DNA of 32,993 nucleotides, taken from UMGS2069 sp900557585. GTDB taxonomy: Bacteria > Bacillota > Clostridia > Christensenellales > UBA1242. This document shows positions 8,596 through 17,238 of this stretch, in pieces. The stretch spans positions 1 to 32,993 of the forward strand of contig CABSCS010000010.1 in NCBI GenBank assembly GCA_902476355.1, read 5' to 3'. Position numbers and translations under genes: made by a program. The notes beneath the pieces were generated by a model. That model made no database searches, had not been told where the DNA came from, and saw only the letters and a program-made list of their open reading frames with translations. How positions within the stretch are numbered: the first letter of the stretch is position 1; each line of letters starts with the position of its first letter.

Positions 8596-11500
8596 TTATA
8601 GATCATCATCAAAATCAAATAAACTTCCAGCATCACTGATATTGTCATCTTCTGGAGAATAGATGCTTTCTCCAAGGTCATCAGCAGTGATTTCTTCAAG
8701 ACCCAAATCGATTTCTTCTTGGTTATTTTTCTTTTCTTTTCTAAAATCAATAGAATCTCTATCGTCTTCGGTGATATCTTTAAGTCCAATTTCTTGCTTA
8801 TCTTCGGTGAGAACTTTAATGTCAAGTGCCAAGCCTTGAAGTTCTTTGATAAGAACTTTGAAACTTTCTGGAATTCCAGGTTCAGCAACATTTTCGTTCT
8901 TAACGATAGATTCATAAGTTTTAAGTCTTCCGACAATGTCGTCTGACTTAACTGTCAACATTTCTTGAAGTGAGTTTGCAGCACCATATGCTTCAAGAGC
9001 CCAAACTTCCATTTCACCAAATCTTTGACCACCCATTTGTGCTTTACCACCAAGAGGTTGTTGTGTAACAAGTGAATATGGTCCAGTTGAACGAGCGTGC
9101 ATCTTGTCGTCAACAAGGTGATGGAGTTTAAGCATGTACATATATCCAACAGTTGCACGGTTTTCGAATGGTTCACCAGTTCTTCCGTCATAAAGTTGCA
9201 TTTTTCCATCTTCTGGAAGATTGTTTTCTTTCAAAAGGGTTTTGATTTCTTCTTCTTTTGCACCATCGAATACAGGAGTTGCAACTTTCCAATCAAGCAT
9301 TTTTGCAACAAGTCCGAGGTGGGTTTCAAACAACTGACCAATGTTCATACGAGAAGGAACACCAAGTGGGTTCAAAATGATTTGAACAGGAGTTCCGTCT
9401 GGCAAGAATGGCATGTCTTCAACAGGCAAAATCTTTGAAACAACACCTTTGTTTCCGTGACGACCAGACATCTTGTCACCAACGCTCATTTTACGTTTTT
9501 GAGCAATGTATACACGAACAATCTTGTTTACGCCAGTTCCAAGTTCGTCTTTATTTTCACGTGTGAAGACTTTAACGTCAACAACAACACCACCCTCACC
9601 GTGTTGAACACGAAGAGATGTATCACGAACTTCACGAGCCTTTTCACCAAAGATTGCACGAAGAAGTCTTTCTTCTGGGGTAAGTTCGGTTTCTCCTTTT
9701 GGAGTAACTTTACCAACCAAAATGTCACCAGGTTCAACTTCGGCACCAACACGAATGATTCCGTTTTCGTCAAGATCGTGAAGGGCTTCGTCACCAAGGT
9801 TTGGAATGTCACGAGTGATATCTTCTGGTCCAAGTTTTGTGTCACGACAAGCAATTTCGTGTTCTTCAATGTGGATTGAAGTGAGTGTATCGTCACGAAC
9901 AAGGGCTTCTGAAATCAAAATCGCGTCTTCGTAGTTATATCCTTCCCAAGGCATGAATGCAATGAGAATGTTCTTTCCAATTGAAAGTTCACCATTATTT
10001 GTTGCAGGACCATCAGCAAGAACGTCGCCAGCCTTAACCTTGTCTCCGGTTGAAACAATTGGTTTTTGACGCATGCATGTTCCGTTGTTTGAACGAATGA
10101 ATTTTACAAGATCATATTGATCTTCGCCATCGGCAGTTTTAACAATAATTTTGTCACCAGCAACATATGAAACAGTTCCGGCATTTTTTGCAACAATCAT
10201 TACACCAGAGTCAACAGCAATTTTGTGTTCAACACCAGTTGCAACAAGTGGAGCCTCGGTTCTAAGAAGAGGAACAGCCTGACGTTGCATGTTTGACGCA
10301 AGCATCGCACGTGTCGCGTTATCAGATTCAATGAAAGGAATAAGTGTTGTTGCAATTGAAACAAGTTCTTTTGGTGAAACATCAATAAAGTCAACTTGGT
10401 CTTTTGGAAGTTCGACAATTTCACCTTTCTTACGGCACACAACTTTTGCATTTTTCAAAGTTTTGTCTTCGTTTAATGGTTCGTTGGCCTGAGCAACAAC
10501 ATATTTCTCTTCTTTATCGGCGGTCATATAAATGATTTCATCGGTAAGTTTTCCAGTTGCTTTGTCAATTTTTCTGTATGGTGCTTCAAGGAAGCCATAT
10601 TTGTTTACTTTTGCATAAGTTGCAAGAGAGTTGATAAGACCAATGTTTTGTCCTTCTGGGGTTTCATTTGGGCAAAGACGGCCATAGTGTGTATAGTGAA
10701 CGTCACGCACATCAAATCCAGCACGCTCACGAGTAAGAGCGCCAGGTCCAAGTGATGAAACTTTTCTTTTGTGTGTAAGCGAAGCAATTGGGTTGGTTTG
10801 CTCCATGAACTGTGACATTTGTGATGATCCAAAGAATTCACGAATTGCAGCAGAAACAGGACGAACGTTGATAAGTGAACTTGGAGAAACTTCTGAAACG
10901 TTTTGAACTTGCATTCTTTCAGAAATAACTCTTTCAAGTCTTGCCATTCCAATGAAGAATTGAGATGTCAAAAGTTCACCAACAGTTCTGATACGACGGT
11001 TTCCAAGGTGGTCAACATCATCGAAAGTTCCAAGACCTTCTGCAATTGACAAGTGATAGTTCACTGCTGAAAGAATATCGTCAAGAACAAGGTGTCTTCC
11101 AATCAAAACATCACGGTTTTCAATGATTGCTTGTTTCTTTTGTTCAACTGTTTTGCAGTCTTTTACAATTTCAAGAAGGGTTGGAAGATGAACAAGGTCA
11201 TCAATTTCAGCCTCTGGTGGGTTTACACCAAGATATGCTTTAAGGTCAACGCGGTTGTTTCCAACAAGTGCGAATGGACCATTCTTTCCTTCAACAACAA
11301 CACGGTTCACACCAGCGTTTTGAATTTCCCATGCTTTTTCTTCTGAAACAACTTCACCAGCAGATGCCAAAACCTTTTTGCCAAGAACAACATCTTCTGC
11401 AAGAGTTTTTCCGTTGATACGGTTTGCAATTGAAAGTTTTTGGTTATATTTATAACGACCAACAACAGAAATGTCATATCTACGGGTTGAATAGAACATT

Positions 11501-12324
11501 TTTTCAAGGTTCTTCTTCATTGCTTTAAGGTTGAAAACTTCACCTGGGCGAAGACGTTTAGACATTTCAACAAGAGCCTCATCTTCACTTTTTGTGAAGT
11601 CTTTTTCAATTGTTTTTACAATTGTTGGGTTGTTTTCAAATGTTTCAAGCAATGCTTCATCTGTTCCAAGTCCAAGAGAACGAAGGAAAATTGTTGCAAT
11701 CATCTTACGGTTTCTGTCAACATGAACCCACAAAACGCCATTTGAATCTTCTTCAAAGTCAATCCAAGCACCACGGTGTGGACGGATTGAGGTTGTTGTC
11801 ACAAATTGACCTGCTTTGTTAAGTCCTTGGTCGCAGTAAACCCCAGGAGAACGAACAAGTTGTGAAACGATTGCACGTTCTGCACCATTGATGATGAAAG
11901 AACCATTGTCGGTCATCATTGGGATATCGCCCATGAAAACTTCTTGGTCAACAACTTCGCCAGTTTCCTTATAAATCAAACGAACCTTCACTTTAAGTGG
12001 TAAAGAATAGGTTGTGTCACGAGACTTGCACTCTGCAATTGAATATTTTGGAGTTCCCGAAACTGAATGGTCAAGGAAATGAAGTTCAACACGAGAGTCT
12101 TTGTTCTCTTCTCTGTTTTCTGAACGGTTAAGGTTGTCGGTGTCGGTGATTGGAGAAAAGTCTCTCAAAACGTCACGAATACCTTTGGTCAAGAAAGTGT
12201 TGAAACTGTCTTTTTGAATTTCAACAAGATATGGAATGTCTAAAATTTCATCAATTTTACCAAACTTGTATCTTTCGGTATTTCCATATTTCACTTTTTT
12301 AATGTTTAAATTTTTAGAATTCAT
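8596..12324 (-). CDS. rpoB: DNA-directed RNA polymerase subunit beta
   Basis: The protein is 1,242 residues and collinear with RpoB. The rifamycin region reads GSSQMSQFMEQTNPIASLTHKRK, and the C-terminal active-site region has the conserved GDKMSGRHGNKGVVS. The tail after about residue 1175 is strongly acidic, ending SLFDFDDDL. At the position of E. coli Asp516 there is Glu508, and Arg529 is Lys521; both line the rifamycin pocket, so lowered sensitivity is possible but not shown. It has its own promoter (12545-12573) and a leader of about 210 bases with a terminator-like hairpin. rplJ/rplL are not upstream, unlike the common arrangement. Confidence 0.98.
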   Translation of the reverse strand: MNSKNLNIKKVKYGNTERYKFGKIDEILDIPYLVEIQKDSFNTFLTKGIRDVLRDFSPITDTDNLNRSENREENKDSRVELHFLDHSVSGTPKYSIAECKSRDTTYSLPLKVKVRLIYKETGEVVDQEVFMGDIPMMTDNGSFIINGAERAIVSQLVRSPGVYCDQGLNKAGQFVTTTSIRPHRGAWIDFEEDSNGVLWVHVDRNRKMIATIFLRSLGLGTDEALLETFENNPTIVKTIEKDFTKSEDEALVEMSKRLRPGEVFNLKAMKKNLEKMFYSTRRYDISVVGRYKYNQKLSIANRINGKTLAEDVVLGKKVLASAGEVVSEEKAWEIQNAGVNRVVVEGKNGPFALVGNNRVDLKAYLGVNPPEAEIDDLVHLPTLLEIVKDCKTVEQKKQAIIENRDVLIGRHLVLDDILSAVNYHLSIAEGLGTFDDVDHLGNRRIRTVGELLTSQFFIGMARLERVISERMQVQNVSEVSPSSLINVRPVSAAIREFFGSSQMSQFMEQTNPIASLTHKRKVSSLGPGALTRERAGFDVRDVHYTHYGRLCPNETPEGQNIGLINSLATYAKVNKYGFLEAPYRKIDKATGKLTDEIIYMTADKEEKYVVAQANEPLNEDKTLKNAKVVCRKKGEIVELPKDQVDFIDVSPKELVSIATTLIPFIESDNATRAMLASNMQRQAVPLLRTEAPLVATGVEHKIAVDSGVMIVAKNAGTVSYVAGDKIIVKTADGEDQYDLVKFIRSNNGTCMRQKPIVSTGDKVKAGDVLADGPATNNGELSIGKNILIAFMPWEGYNYEDAILISEALVRDDTLTSIHIEEHEIACRDTKLGPEDITRDIPNLGDEALHDLDENGIIRVGAEVEPGDILVGKVTPKGETELTPEERLLRAIFGEKAREVRDTSLRVQHGEGGVVVDVKVFTRENKDELGTGVNKIVRVYIAQKRKMSVGDKMSGRHGNKGVVSKILPVEDMPFLPDGTPVQIILNPLGVPSRMNIGQLFETHLGLVAKMLDWKVATPVFDGAKEEEIKTLLKENNLPEDGKMQLYDGRTGEPFENRATVGYMYMLKLHHLVDDKMHARSTGPYSLVTQQPLGGKAQMGGQRFGEMEVWALEAYGAANSLQEMLTVKSDDIVGRLKTYESIVKNENVAEPGIPESFKVLIKELQGLALDIKVLTEDKQEIGLKDITEDDRDSIDFRKEKKNNQEEIDLGLEEITADDLGESIYSPEDDNISDAGSLFDFDDDL

Positions 12325-12411
12325 TGTAAACCTCCACGGCGTTTAAAAAAGTTCATAACTCATCGCGTTGCAAACGGGAAAAGATGTTTTAAAGGAAAAG
12401 AAAACAAACAC

Positions 12412-12438
12412 AAAAAAAGCCAAAGAGTGTCATCTTTG
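12412..12438 (-). terminator. Attenuator-like hairpin in the rpoB leader
   Basis: On the minus strand the stem CAAAGA / TCTTTG (12433-12438 with 12421-12426) encloses a 6-base loop and is followed by GC and seven T (12412-12418). It lies between the rpoB promoter and the rpoB start, about 100 bases after the predicted transcription start, so it could cause regulated early termination. The stem is short, so it could also be weak. Confidence 0.5.
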
Positions 12439-12544
12439 TCTTAAAATTTTGTATTTTATTTTTTAACCCAAACCTTCAAATATATCCAACCCCTAGAAGT
12501 TTTGCAGAGGGCAATCAGCCACAATACTTCATAATATCTACACT

Positions 12545-12573
12545 ATAATACCATACAAGCAAAAATATGTCAA
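12545..12573 (-). promoter_or_regulatory. Vegetative promoter of rpoBC
   Basis: On the minus strand, -35 TTGACA (12568-12573), a 17-base spacer and -10 TATTAT (12545-12550). Transcription would start near 12538, so rpoBC is transcribed independently of tuf. Confidence 0.85.
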
Positions 12574-12747
12574 TACAAATTTTGTAAAAAATTGTACTTT
12601 TTCAGCACCTTTTTTAATGCATTTTGCAAGTTAAATATTTTCCCAATTTTTAATGAAGATTTATTAAAACCACATAGCAACAAAAAAAATCCCCTATTTC
12701 GCAAACTTTTCTTGGTATCCTTATTTTTTTCAAAGAGCCAATAAAAA

Positions 12748-12775
12748 AGCACCAGCCGAAAGGCTGATGCTTTTA
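12748..12775 (-). terminator. Bidirectional terminator with GAAA loop
   Basis: Stem GCA..AGCC / GGCT..TGC around a GAAA tetraloop, with T-runs on both strands. It overlaps the stop codon of the small remnant frame at 12773-13078 and shields the rpoB promoter from upstream transcription. Confidence 0.75.
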
Positions 12776-13078
12776 TTCTTCTGATATTGATTTTTTCTCT
12801 TTTAAAATATATCGTTTTTTACTGTCCAACAAAACTGCCTCAAAAGAGTTGTCATTTACCATTTCAAGTTCTCCAACAGCAACATCATATTCCCCACCAA
12901 AGGTTCTTTGACTTTGAACAAAACTTGAAGGTTTTGTGCTAGTATAAGTCAAACTTTTTGTCGTACCCGCAGGAACCACTGAAACATTCTCACCTGTTTC
13001 AATATTATATAGTGTTGAACCTGTTGTAATTTTGAGTTCATTTTTACATATTTTTAGCAAGATAACAGCAATAAACAA
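12773..13078 (-). pseudogene. Remnant of a surface-protein module related to the gene at 1-4434
   Basis: The 101-codon frame has only a TTG start (13078) without a good ribosome binding site. It begins with a hydrophobic stretch (LFIAVILLKIC) and then carries ITTGSTLYNIETGENVSVVP and SLTYTSTKPSSF. The large surface protein has the matching ITTGSTLYNSDTFEVVSNIP and SLTYVSTFGPVYF (residues about 870-905). The similarity is visible at DNA level too (GTTGAACC.GTTGT near 13013 and 1816). The frame is too short to be a complete family member, so a decayed fragment is the best reading; a small exported protein is the alternative. Confidence 0.5.
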
Positions 13079-13168
13079 AGCAAAAGTTACTCTTTACTGA
13101 TGTTATTACTTTATTTTTTTTTAGAACAAAGTCTGTTTGCATAAAACATATATATTGACCACGCTTTG

Positions 13169-13228
13169 TTTAATATATTACTTTACATTTTTTAGAGCGA
13201 AGTTTGCAAGTATAAAACATAAAAACAA
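13169..13228 (+). repeat. 60-base direct repeat, copy A
   Basis: Starts TTTAATATATTACTTTACAT and continues through TTTTTTAGAGCGAAGTTTG. It matches 13681-13740 with about three or four substitutions, same orientation, 512 bases apart. Copy B lies right behind the tuf terminator. On the minus strand each contains a 16-codon frame (MFYTCKLRSKKCKVIY here, MSYTYKLRSKKCKVIY in copy B); coding is not claimed. Confidence 0.85.
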
Positions 13229-13254
13229 AAAATCCCCAGGAAAGGTTTTTTGTT

Positions 13255-13281
13255 AAATAAATTTTTGACTAAAATTTATTT
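13255..13281. repeat. Perfect 11-bp hairpin
   Basis: AAATAAATTTT (13255-13265) and AAAATTTATTT (13271-13281) form a perfect stem with a TGACT loop. It is pure A/T, so it is a weak structure and not a convincing terminator. Confidence 0.5.
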
Positions 13282-13297
13282 GTTATTTTTACTCTAC

Positions 13298-13348
13298 TTT
13301 TTTAGGTTAAAATTTATAACTCTAATACAAAAAATAAAAAAGGTTCAG
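13298..13348 (+). repeat. 51-base inverted copy of the tuf 3' tail (left arm)
   Basis: This segment is the reverse complement of 13781-13831 with a single mismatch. The right arm starts at the base after the tuf stop codon and reaches into the terminator stem (the shared end is GGTTCAG). The sequence before the left arm does not resemble the end of tuf, so only the tail was copied. Confidence 0.9.
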
Positions 13349-13364
13349 AACGAGATTTAGAGTT

Positions 13365-13497
13365 TCGCCTCTCTTCCGAACCGGCGAATCTTGCAACCAC
13401 ATCTTCACCCGTCTTTTTGGCTAAAAACCGCAAAAATGAACCCCGATGTAACACAAGATACTATCGGGAACCATCTTTGTGCTTTTTATCTCAAAAA
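13365..13497 (+). ncRNA. Structured intergenic element, copy 2
   Basis: The plus strand aligns with the minus-strand element at 4909-5040: exact over 13412-13429 and 21 of 24 in 13443-13466. Predicted fold: outer stem AAAAACCGCAAA with UUUGUGCUUUUU (one mismatch, one G-U pair), AUG/CAU, and an apical stem CCCGAU/AUCGGG plus GUA/UAC around ACACAAGA. The outer arms differ from copy 1 but still pair. Just before it, 13342-13384 forms a further hairpin GGTTC...GAACC. No gene follows on the plus strand, so a cis role there is unlikely. Confidence 0.5.
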
Positions 13498-13631
13498 TCC
13501 AGGTGAACCTGTTGCTTCTTATTTCTCAACATACAAAGTTTATTATCTTTCAAATTATCCAGTTTTTTAAATCGTGAAATTCGCCCGTTGCGATATTGCT
13601 TTATATTATTTTTTACTTTAAATATTCAAGA

Positions 13632-13679
13632 AAAGTGTTTTAGGATAAAAATTGTAAATGCAAGGTATGAAAACACTTT
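13632..13679. repeat. Inverted repeat AAAGTGTTTT / AAAACACTTT
   Basis: A perfect 10-base inverted repeat with a 28-base loop (13632-13641 and 13670-13679). The left arm carries TTTTAGG, a motif that also begins the tuf and rpsG tails. Function unknown. Confidence 0.55.
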
Positions 13680-13680
13680 A

Positions 13681-13740
13681 TTTAATATATTACTTTACAT
13701 TTTTTAGAGCGAAGTTTGTAAGTATAAGACATAAAAATAA
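13681..13740 (+). repeat. 60-base direct repeat, copy B
   Basis: Near-identical to 13169-13228 in the same orientation. It lies immediately outside the tuf terminator; a diverged half copy is at 4733-4765. Confidence 0.85.
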
Positions 13741-13796
13741 AAAAGGTTCAGGACTGGATTGAATTTGCATTCATCCAGGTCTGAACCTTTTTTGTT
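13739..13796 (-). terminator. Terminator of the fusA-tuf operon
   Basis: A long stem AAAAAGGTTCAG..CTGGAT with ATCCAG..CTGAACCTTTTT, flanked by A- and T-runs on both sides, about 35 bases after the tuf stop. It works in either direction. Confidence 0.9.
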
Positions 13797-13831
13797 TTTT
13801 GTATTAGAGTTATAAATTTTAACCTAAAAAA
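13781..13831 (-). repeat. 51-base inverted repeat, right arm (tuf 3' tail)
   Basis: The sequence between the tuf stop codon and the terminator stem. It is repeated inverted at 13298-13348 with one mismatch, 432 bases away. Confidence 0.9.
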
Positions 13832-15040
13832 CTATTTGATGATCTTTGAAACAACGCCTGATCCAACAGTTCTTCCGCCTTCACGAATAGCGAAACGAAG
13901 TCCTTCTTCGATTGCGATTGGTGAAATGAGTTTAACTGTCATTCTTGTGTTATCACCAGGCATAACCATTTCAACACCCTCTGGAAGAGTGATTGAACCA
14001 GTAACGTCTGTTGTTCTGATATAGAATTGAGGACGATAGTTGTTAAAGAATGGTGTGTGACGTCCACCTTCAGCTTGTGTAAGAACATAAACTTCAGCAG
14101 TGAACTCTGTGTGTGGGTGAATTGAACCTGGTTTAGCAAGAACTTGTCCACGTTCAACGTCTGTTCTTTGGATACCACGAAGAAGAACACCGATGTTGTA
14201 ACCAGCGATAGCCTCATCAACTGTCTTCTTGAACATTTCGATTCCTGTTACAACTGTTGAAACTGGTTTATCTTTAAGACCAGTGATTTCAACTGTGTCG
14301 TTAAGGTGAAGCATTCCTCTTTCAACTCTACCTGTAACAACTGTACCACGACCAGTAATTGTGAATACGTCTTCGATAGGCATAAGGAATGGTTTATCTG
14401 TCTCACGTGGAGGAAGTGGAATGTATGTGTCAACAGCATCCATCAATGCTTCGATTGATTTGATTGCTGGAGCATCCCAGTCACCTTTTTGAGCAGCTTC
14501 AATTGCTTGGAGAGCTGAACCACGAATGATAGGAGTGTTGTCTCCATCAAAGTTGTATTGGTTAAGAAGCTCTCTGATTTCCATTTCAACAAGGTCAGCA
14601 AGTTCTTCGTCGCCACCAAGTTGGTCCATTTTGTTCATGAAAACAACGATTTTTGGAACACCAACCTGACGAGCAAGAAGGATATGCTCACGAGTTTGTG
14701 GCATTGGACCATCAGTTGCAGCAACAACAAGGATAGCACCATCCATTTGAGCAGCACCTGTGATCATGTTTTTAACGTAGTCTGCGTGTCCTGGGCAGTC
14801 AACGTGTGCGTAGTGACGATTTGCAGTTTCGTATTCTACGTGTGCGGTATTGATTGTAATACCTCTTGCTTTCTCTTCTGGAGCAGAGTCAATTTGGTCA
14901 TAACCCTTAACTTCGGTTCCGAATTTATGAGCTTGTACCATTGTGATTGCAGCAGTAAGAGTTGTTTTACCGTGGTCAACGTGGCCGATTGTACCAATGT
15001 TAACGTGAGGTTTTTTTGCATCATATTTAGCTTTTGCCAT
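13832..15040 (-). CDS. tuf: Elongation factor Tu
   Basis: A 402-residue EF-Tu, full length. It is the GTPase that brings aminoacyl-tRNA to the ribosome. G1 loop GHVDHGKT (19-26), G3 DCPGHADY, G4 NKMD and G5 GSAL are intact; domains 2 and 3 follow, ending GSGVVSKIIK. The start at 15040 follows an AAGGAGAA site. It lies 42 bases after fusA and ends in a strong terminator, so it is the last gene of a fusA-tuf unit. No second copy is present in the window. Confidence 0.98.
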   Translation of the reverse strand: MAKAKYDAKKPHVNIGTIGHVDHGKTTLTAAITMVQAHKFGTEVKGYDQIDSAPEEKARGITINTAHVEYETANRHYAHVDCPGHADYVKNMITGAAQMDGAILVVAATDGPMPQTREHILLARQVGVPKIVVFMNKMDQLGGDEELADLVEMEIRELLNQYNFDGDNTPIIRGSALQAIEAAQKGDWDAPAIKSIEALMDAVDTYIPLPPRETDKPFLMPIEDVFTITGRGTVVTGRVERGMLHLNDTVEITGLKDKPVSTVVTGIEMFKKTVDEAIAGYNIGVLLRGIQRTDVERGQVLAKPGSIHPHTEFTAEVYVLTQAEGGRHTPFFNNYRPQFYIRTTDVTGSITLPEGVEMVMPGDNTRMTVKLISPIAIEEGLRFAIREGGRTVGSGVVSKIIK

Positions 15041-15082
15041 TTTATTTTCTCCTTTTTTTATTTATTTTTATTTTATTGGCAT

Positions 15083-17155
15083 CTAGTTTTTAGCACGTTC
15101 GCCGATGATTTTTTCGGCAACGTTTCTTGGCACTTCTGCATAATGAGAAGGTTCCATATTAAAGTCTCCGCGTCCTTGTGTCTTGCTTCTAAGGTCGGAA
15201 ATATATCCGGTCATTTCAGCAAGTGGAACTTGTGCTCTTATAATTTGACTTCCTGCATTAGAAGTTGTGCCTTGAAGGTTTCCACGACGTTTAGAGATGT
15301 CGCCCATAACGTCGCCAAGATATTGATCAGGAACGGTGATTTCAACGTTCATGATAGGTTCCAAAATTACTGGGTCACCTTTCTTCATTCCCTCTTTGAA
15401 TGCAAGAGAACCTGCAATCTTGAAGGCCATTTCAGAAGAGTCAACCTCGTGATATGATCCATCGATCAAAGTTGCTCTGAAATCTTCGGTTTCATATCCA
15501 GCAAGAACACCAGTTTTTGCTGCTTCTTGGATTCCTTTGTCAACAGCAGGAACATATTCTTTTGGAACAGAACCACCAACTGTCTTATCAACAAATTCGT
15601 ATCCTTTTCCTGGTTCAAGTGGTTCGAACTCAACGATACAGTGACCATATTGACCTTTACCACCAGATTGTTTGATATATTTTCCTTCTGCTGTAACTTT
15701 CTTTTTGAGTGTTTCACGATATGCAACTTGTGGCGCACCAACGTTGCACTCAACTTTATATTCACGTTTCATTCTGTCGACAATAATGTCAAGGTGAAGT
15801 TCACCCATACCAGAAATGATTGTTTGACCTGTTTCTTGGTTGGTATAACGACGGAAACTTGGGTCTTCTTCTGCAAGTTTTGCAAGAGCGTTTGCCATTT
15901 TTTCTTGGTCTGCTTTTGTTTTTGGTTCAACAGCAACAGAGATAACTGGCTCTGGGAAATCCATTGATTCAAGAATGATTGGATGTTTCTCGTCGCAAAG
16001 GGTTTCACCTGTCATTGTATCTTTAAGACCAACAATAGCAACAATGTCTCCGGCATATGCTTCTTGTTCTTCTGTTCTTGAGTTTGCGTGCATTCTTACA
16101 AGACGTCCAACTCTTTCTCTTTCTTGTTTGTTAGAGTTATAAACATATGAACCAGAAGTAATCTTACCACTATAAATTCTATAAAATGTAAGAGTTCCAA
16201 ATGGGTCTTTTGCAATTTTGAATGCAAGACCTGAAAGTGGTTCGTCGTCGCTTGTTTTACGGAATGCTTCGTGGCCCTCCATATCAACACCTTTAACTGG
16301 TGGAATATCGATTGGGCTTGGAAGATAATCGATAACAGCGTCGAGCAATTTTTGAACACCTTTGTTTCTGAGTGATGAACCACAAAGAACAGGTGTAACA
16401 ATAAGATCGCAGGTTGCTTTTCTGAGAGCAGTTTTGATTTCTTCTTTGGTGAACTCTTCACCAGCAAAGAATTTTTCCAAAAGTGCATCATCAGTTTCTG
16501 CGATTGCTTCTATCATCTCTGCACGATATTTTTCAGCGAGATCTTTCATGTCAGCAGGGATTTCCCTAACTTCCATTTTTTCGCCTTTTTCGTCGAGATA
16601 ATAAACAGCGTCCATATCCACAAGGTCAACAATTCCTTCGAAAGATTCTGCACGACCAATTGGGAGTTGGATAGGTACAGCATTTGCTTTAAGTTGTTCA
16701 CGGATAGAGTCAACAACGTGATAGAAATCTGCACCAAGGTTGTCCATTTTATTTACGAAAGCAATTCTAGGAACATGATATTTGTTTGCTTGGTTCCAAA
16801 CCTTTCTTGATTGTGCTTGAACACCCTCTTTTGCTGTGAAGAGTTCAATTGCACCATCAAGAACTTTAAGGCTTCTTTCAACTTCGATTGTAAAGTCAAC
16901 GTGTCCAGGAGTATCAATAATATTGATTTTGTGTCCTTTCCAGTGGGTTGTTGTTGCAGCAGAAGTGATTGTGATTCCACGCTCTTGCTCCTGAGCCATC
17001 CAGTCCATTGTTGCTTGACCATCGTGAACTTCGCCGATTTTATGGTTCTTACCGGTATAGAACAAAATACGTTCAGTTGTTGTTGTTTTACCAGCATCAA
17101 TGTGAGCCATAATACCAATGTTTCTTATTTTGCTAAGTTCAAAATCTCTTGGCAT
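15083..17155 (-). CDS. fusA: Elongation factor G
   Basis: A 690-residue EF-G, usual length, which drives translocation on the ribosome with GTP. G1 AHIDAGKT (17-24), switch II DTPGHVDF, NKMD and the later domains III-V (for example GKGQYGHCIVEFEP and SHYAEVPRNVAE near the C-terminus) are present. The start at 17155 follows AGGAGAA. It has its own promoter (17210-17238) because 478 bases separate it from rpsG, unlike the continuous str operon of many bacteria. Confidence 0.98.
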   Translation of the reverse strand: MPRDFELSKIRNIGIMAHIDAGKTTTTERILFYTGKNHKIGEVHDGQATMDWMAQEQERGITITSAATTTHWKGHKINIIDTPGHVDFTIEVERSLKVLDGAIELFTAKEGVQAQSRKVWNQANKYHVPRIAFVNKMDNLGADFYHVVDSIREQLKANAVPIQLPIGRAESFEGIVDLVDMDAVYYLDEKGEKMEVREIPADMKDLAEKYRAEMIEAIAETDDALLEKFFAGEEFTKEEIKTALRKATCDLIVTPVLCGSSLRNKGVQKLLDAVIDYLPSPIDIPPVKGVDMEGHEAFRKTSDDEPLSGLAFKIAKDPFGTLTFYRIYSGKITSGSYVYNSNKQERERVGRLVRMHANSRTEEQEAYAGDIVAIVGLKDTMTGETLCDEKHPIILESMDFPEPVISVAVEPKTKADQEKMANALAKLAEEDPSFRRYTNQETGQTIISGMGELHLDIIVDRMKREYKVECNVGAPQVAYRETLKKKVTAEGKYIKQSGGKGQYGHCIVEFEPLEPGKGYEFVDKTVGGSVPKEYVPAVDKGIQEAAKTGVLAGYETEDFRATLIDGSYHEVDSSEMAFKIAGSLAFKEGMKKGDPVILEPIMNVEITVPDQYLGDVMGDISKRRGNLQGTTSNAGSQIIRAQVPLAEMTGYISDLRSKTQGRGDFNMEPSHYAEVPRNVAEKIIGERAKN

Positions 17156-17209
17156 AATTTTCTCCTAAAAGTTTAGTATGATTTGATATGTTCTTTCAAA
17201 CATGTATTT

Positions 17210-17238
17210 ATTATATAATATTTTGTCCATTTTTCCAA
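17210..17238 (-). promoter_or_regulatory. Vegetative promoter of fusA-tuf
   Basis: On the minus strand, -35 TTGGAA (17233-17238), 17-base spacer, -10 TATAAT (17210-17215). Transcription would start about 50 bases before the fusA start. Confidence 0.8.

Larger units (their letters stand above)
12325..12772. other. rpoB leader and AT-rich spacer
   Basis: No gene is supported. Bases 12325-12538 are the untranslated leader of rpoB on the minus strand, with a GGAGG site directly before the start, an attenuator-like hairpin (12412-12438), and a weak hairpin CCCT/AGGG near 12490-12511. The rpoB promoter is at 12545-12573. From 12574 to 12745 I see only AT-rich sequence. The terminator at 12748-12775 closes the gap. 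Confidence 0.65.
13079..13831. other. Repeat-rich non-coding region downstream of tuf
   Basis: This 753-base gap holds no supported gene. It is a mosaic of a near-identical 60-base direct repeat (13169-13228, 13681-13740), a 51-base inverted repeat (13298-13348, 13781-13831), an 11-base-pair hairpin (13255-13281), the second copy of the structured element (13365-13497), a hairpin AAAGTGTTTT/AAAACACTTT (13632-13679) and the tuf terminator. Confidence 0.75.

Noticed and set aside
12439..12540. L10-type ribosomal leader before rpoB
   Set aside because: No rplJ gene follows and I cannot fit the known L10 leader kink-turn pattern.
12570..12752. 60-codon minus-strand frame
   Set aside because: Extremely AT-rich Lys/Leu/Phe/Asn composition, no ribosome binding site, and it runs across the rpoB promoter.
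14558..15457. 299-codon plus-strand frame
   Set aside because: It lies antisense to tuf and fusA, both certain genes, and its Cys/Phe/Val-rich composition is that of a complement shadow.
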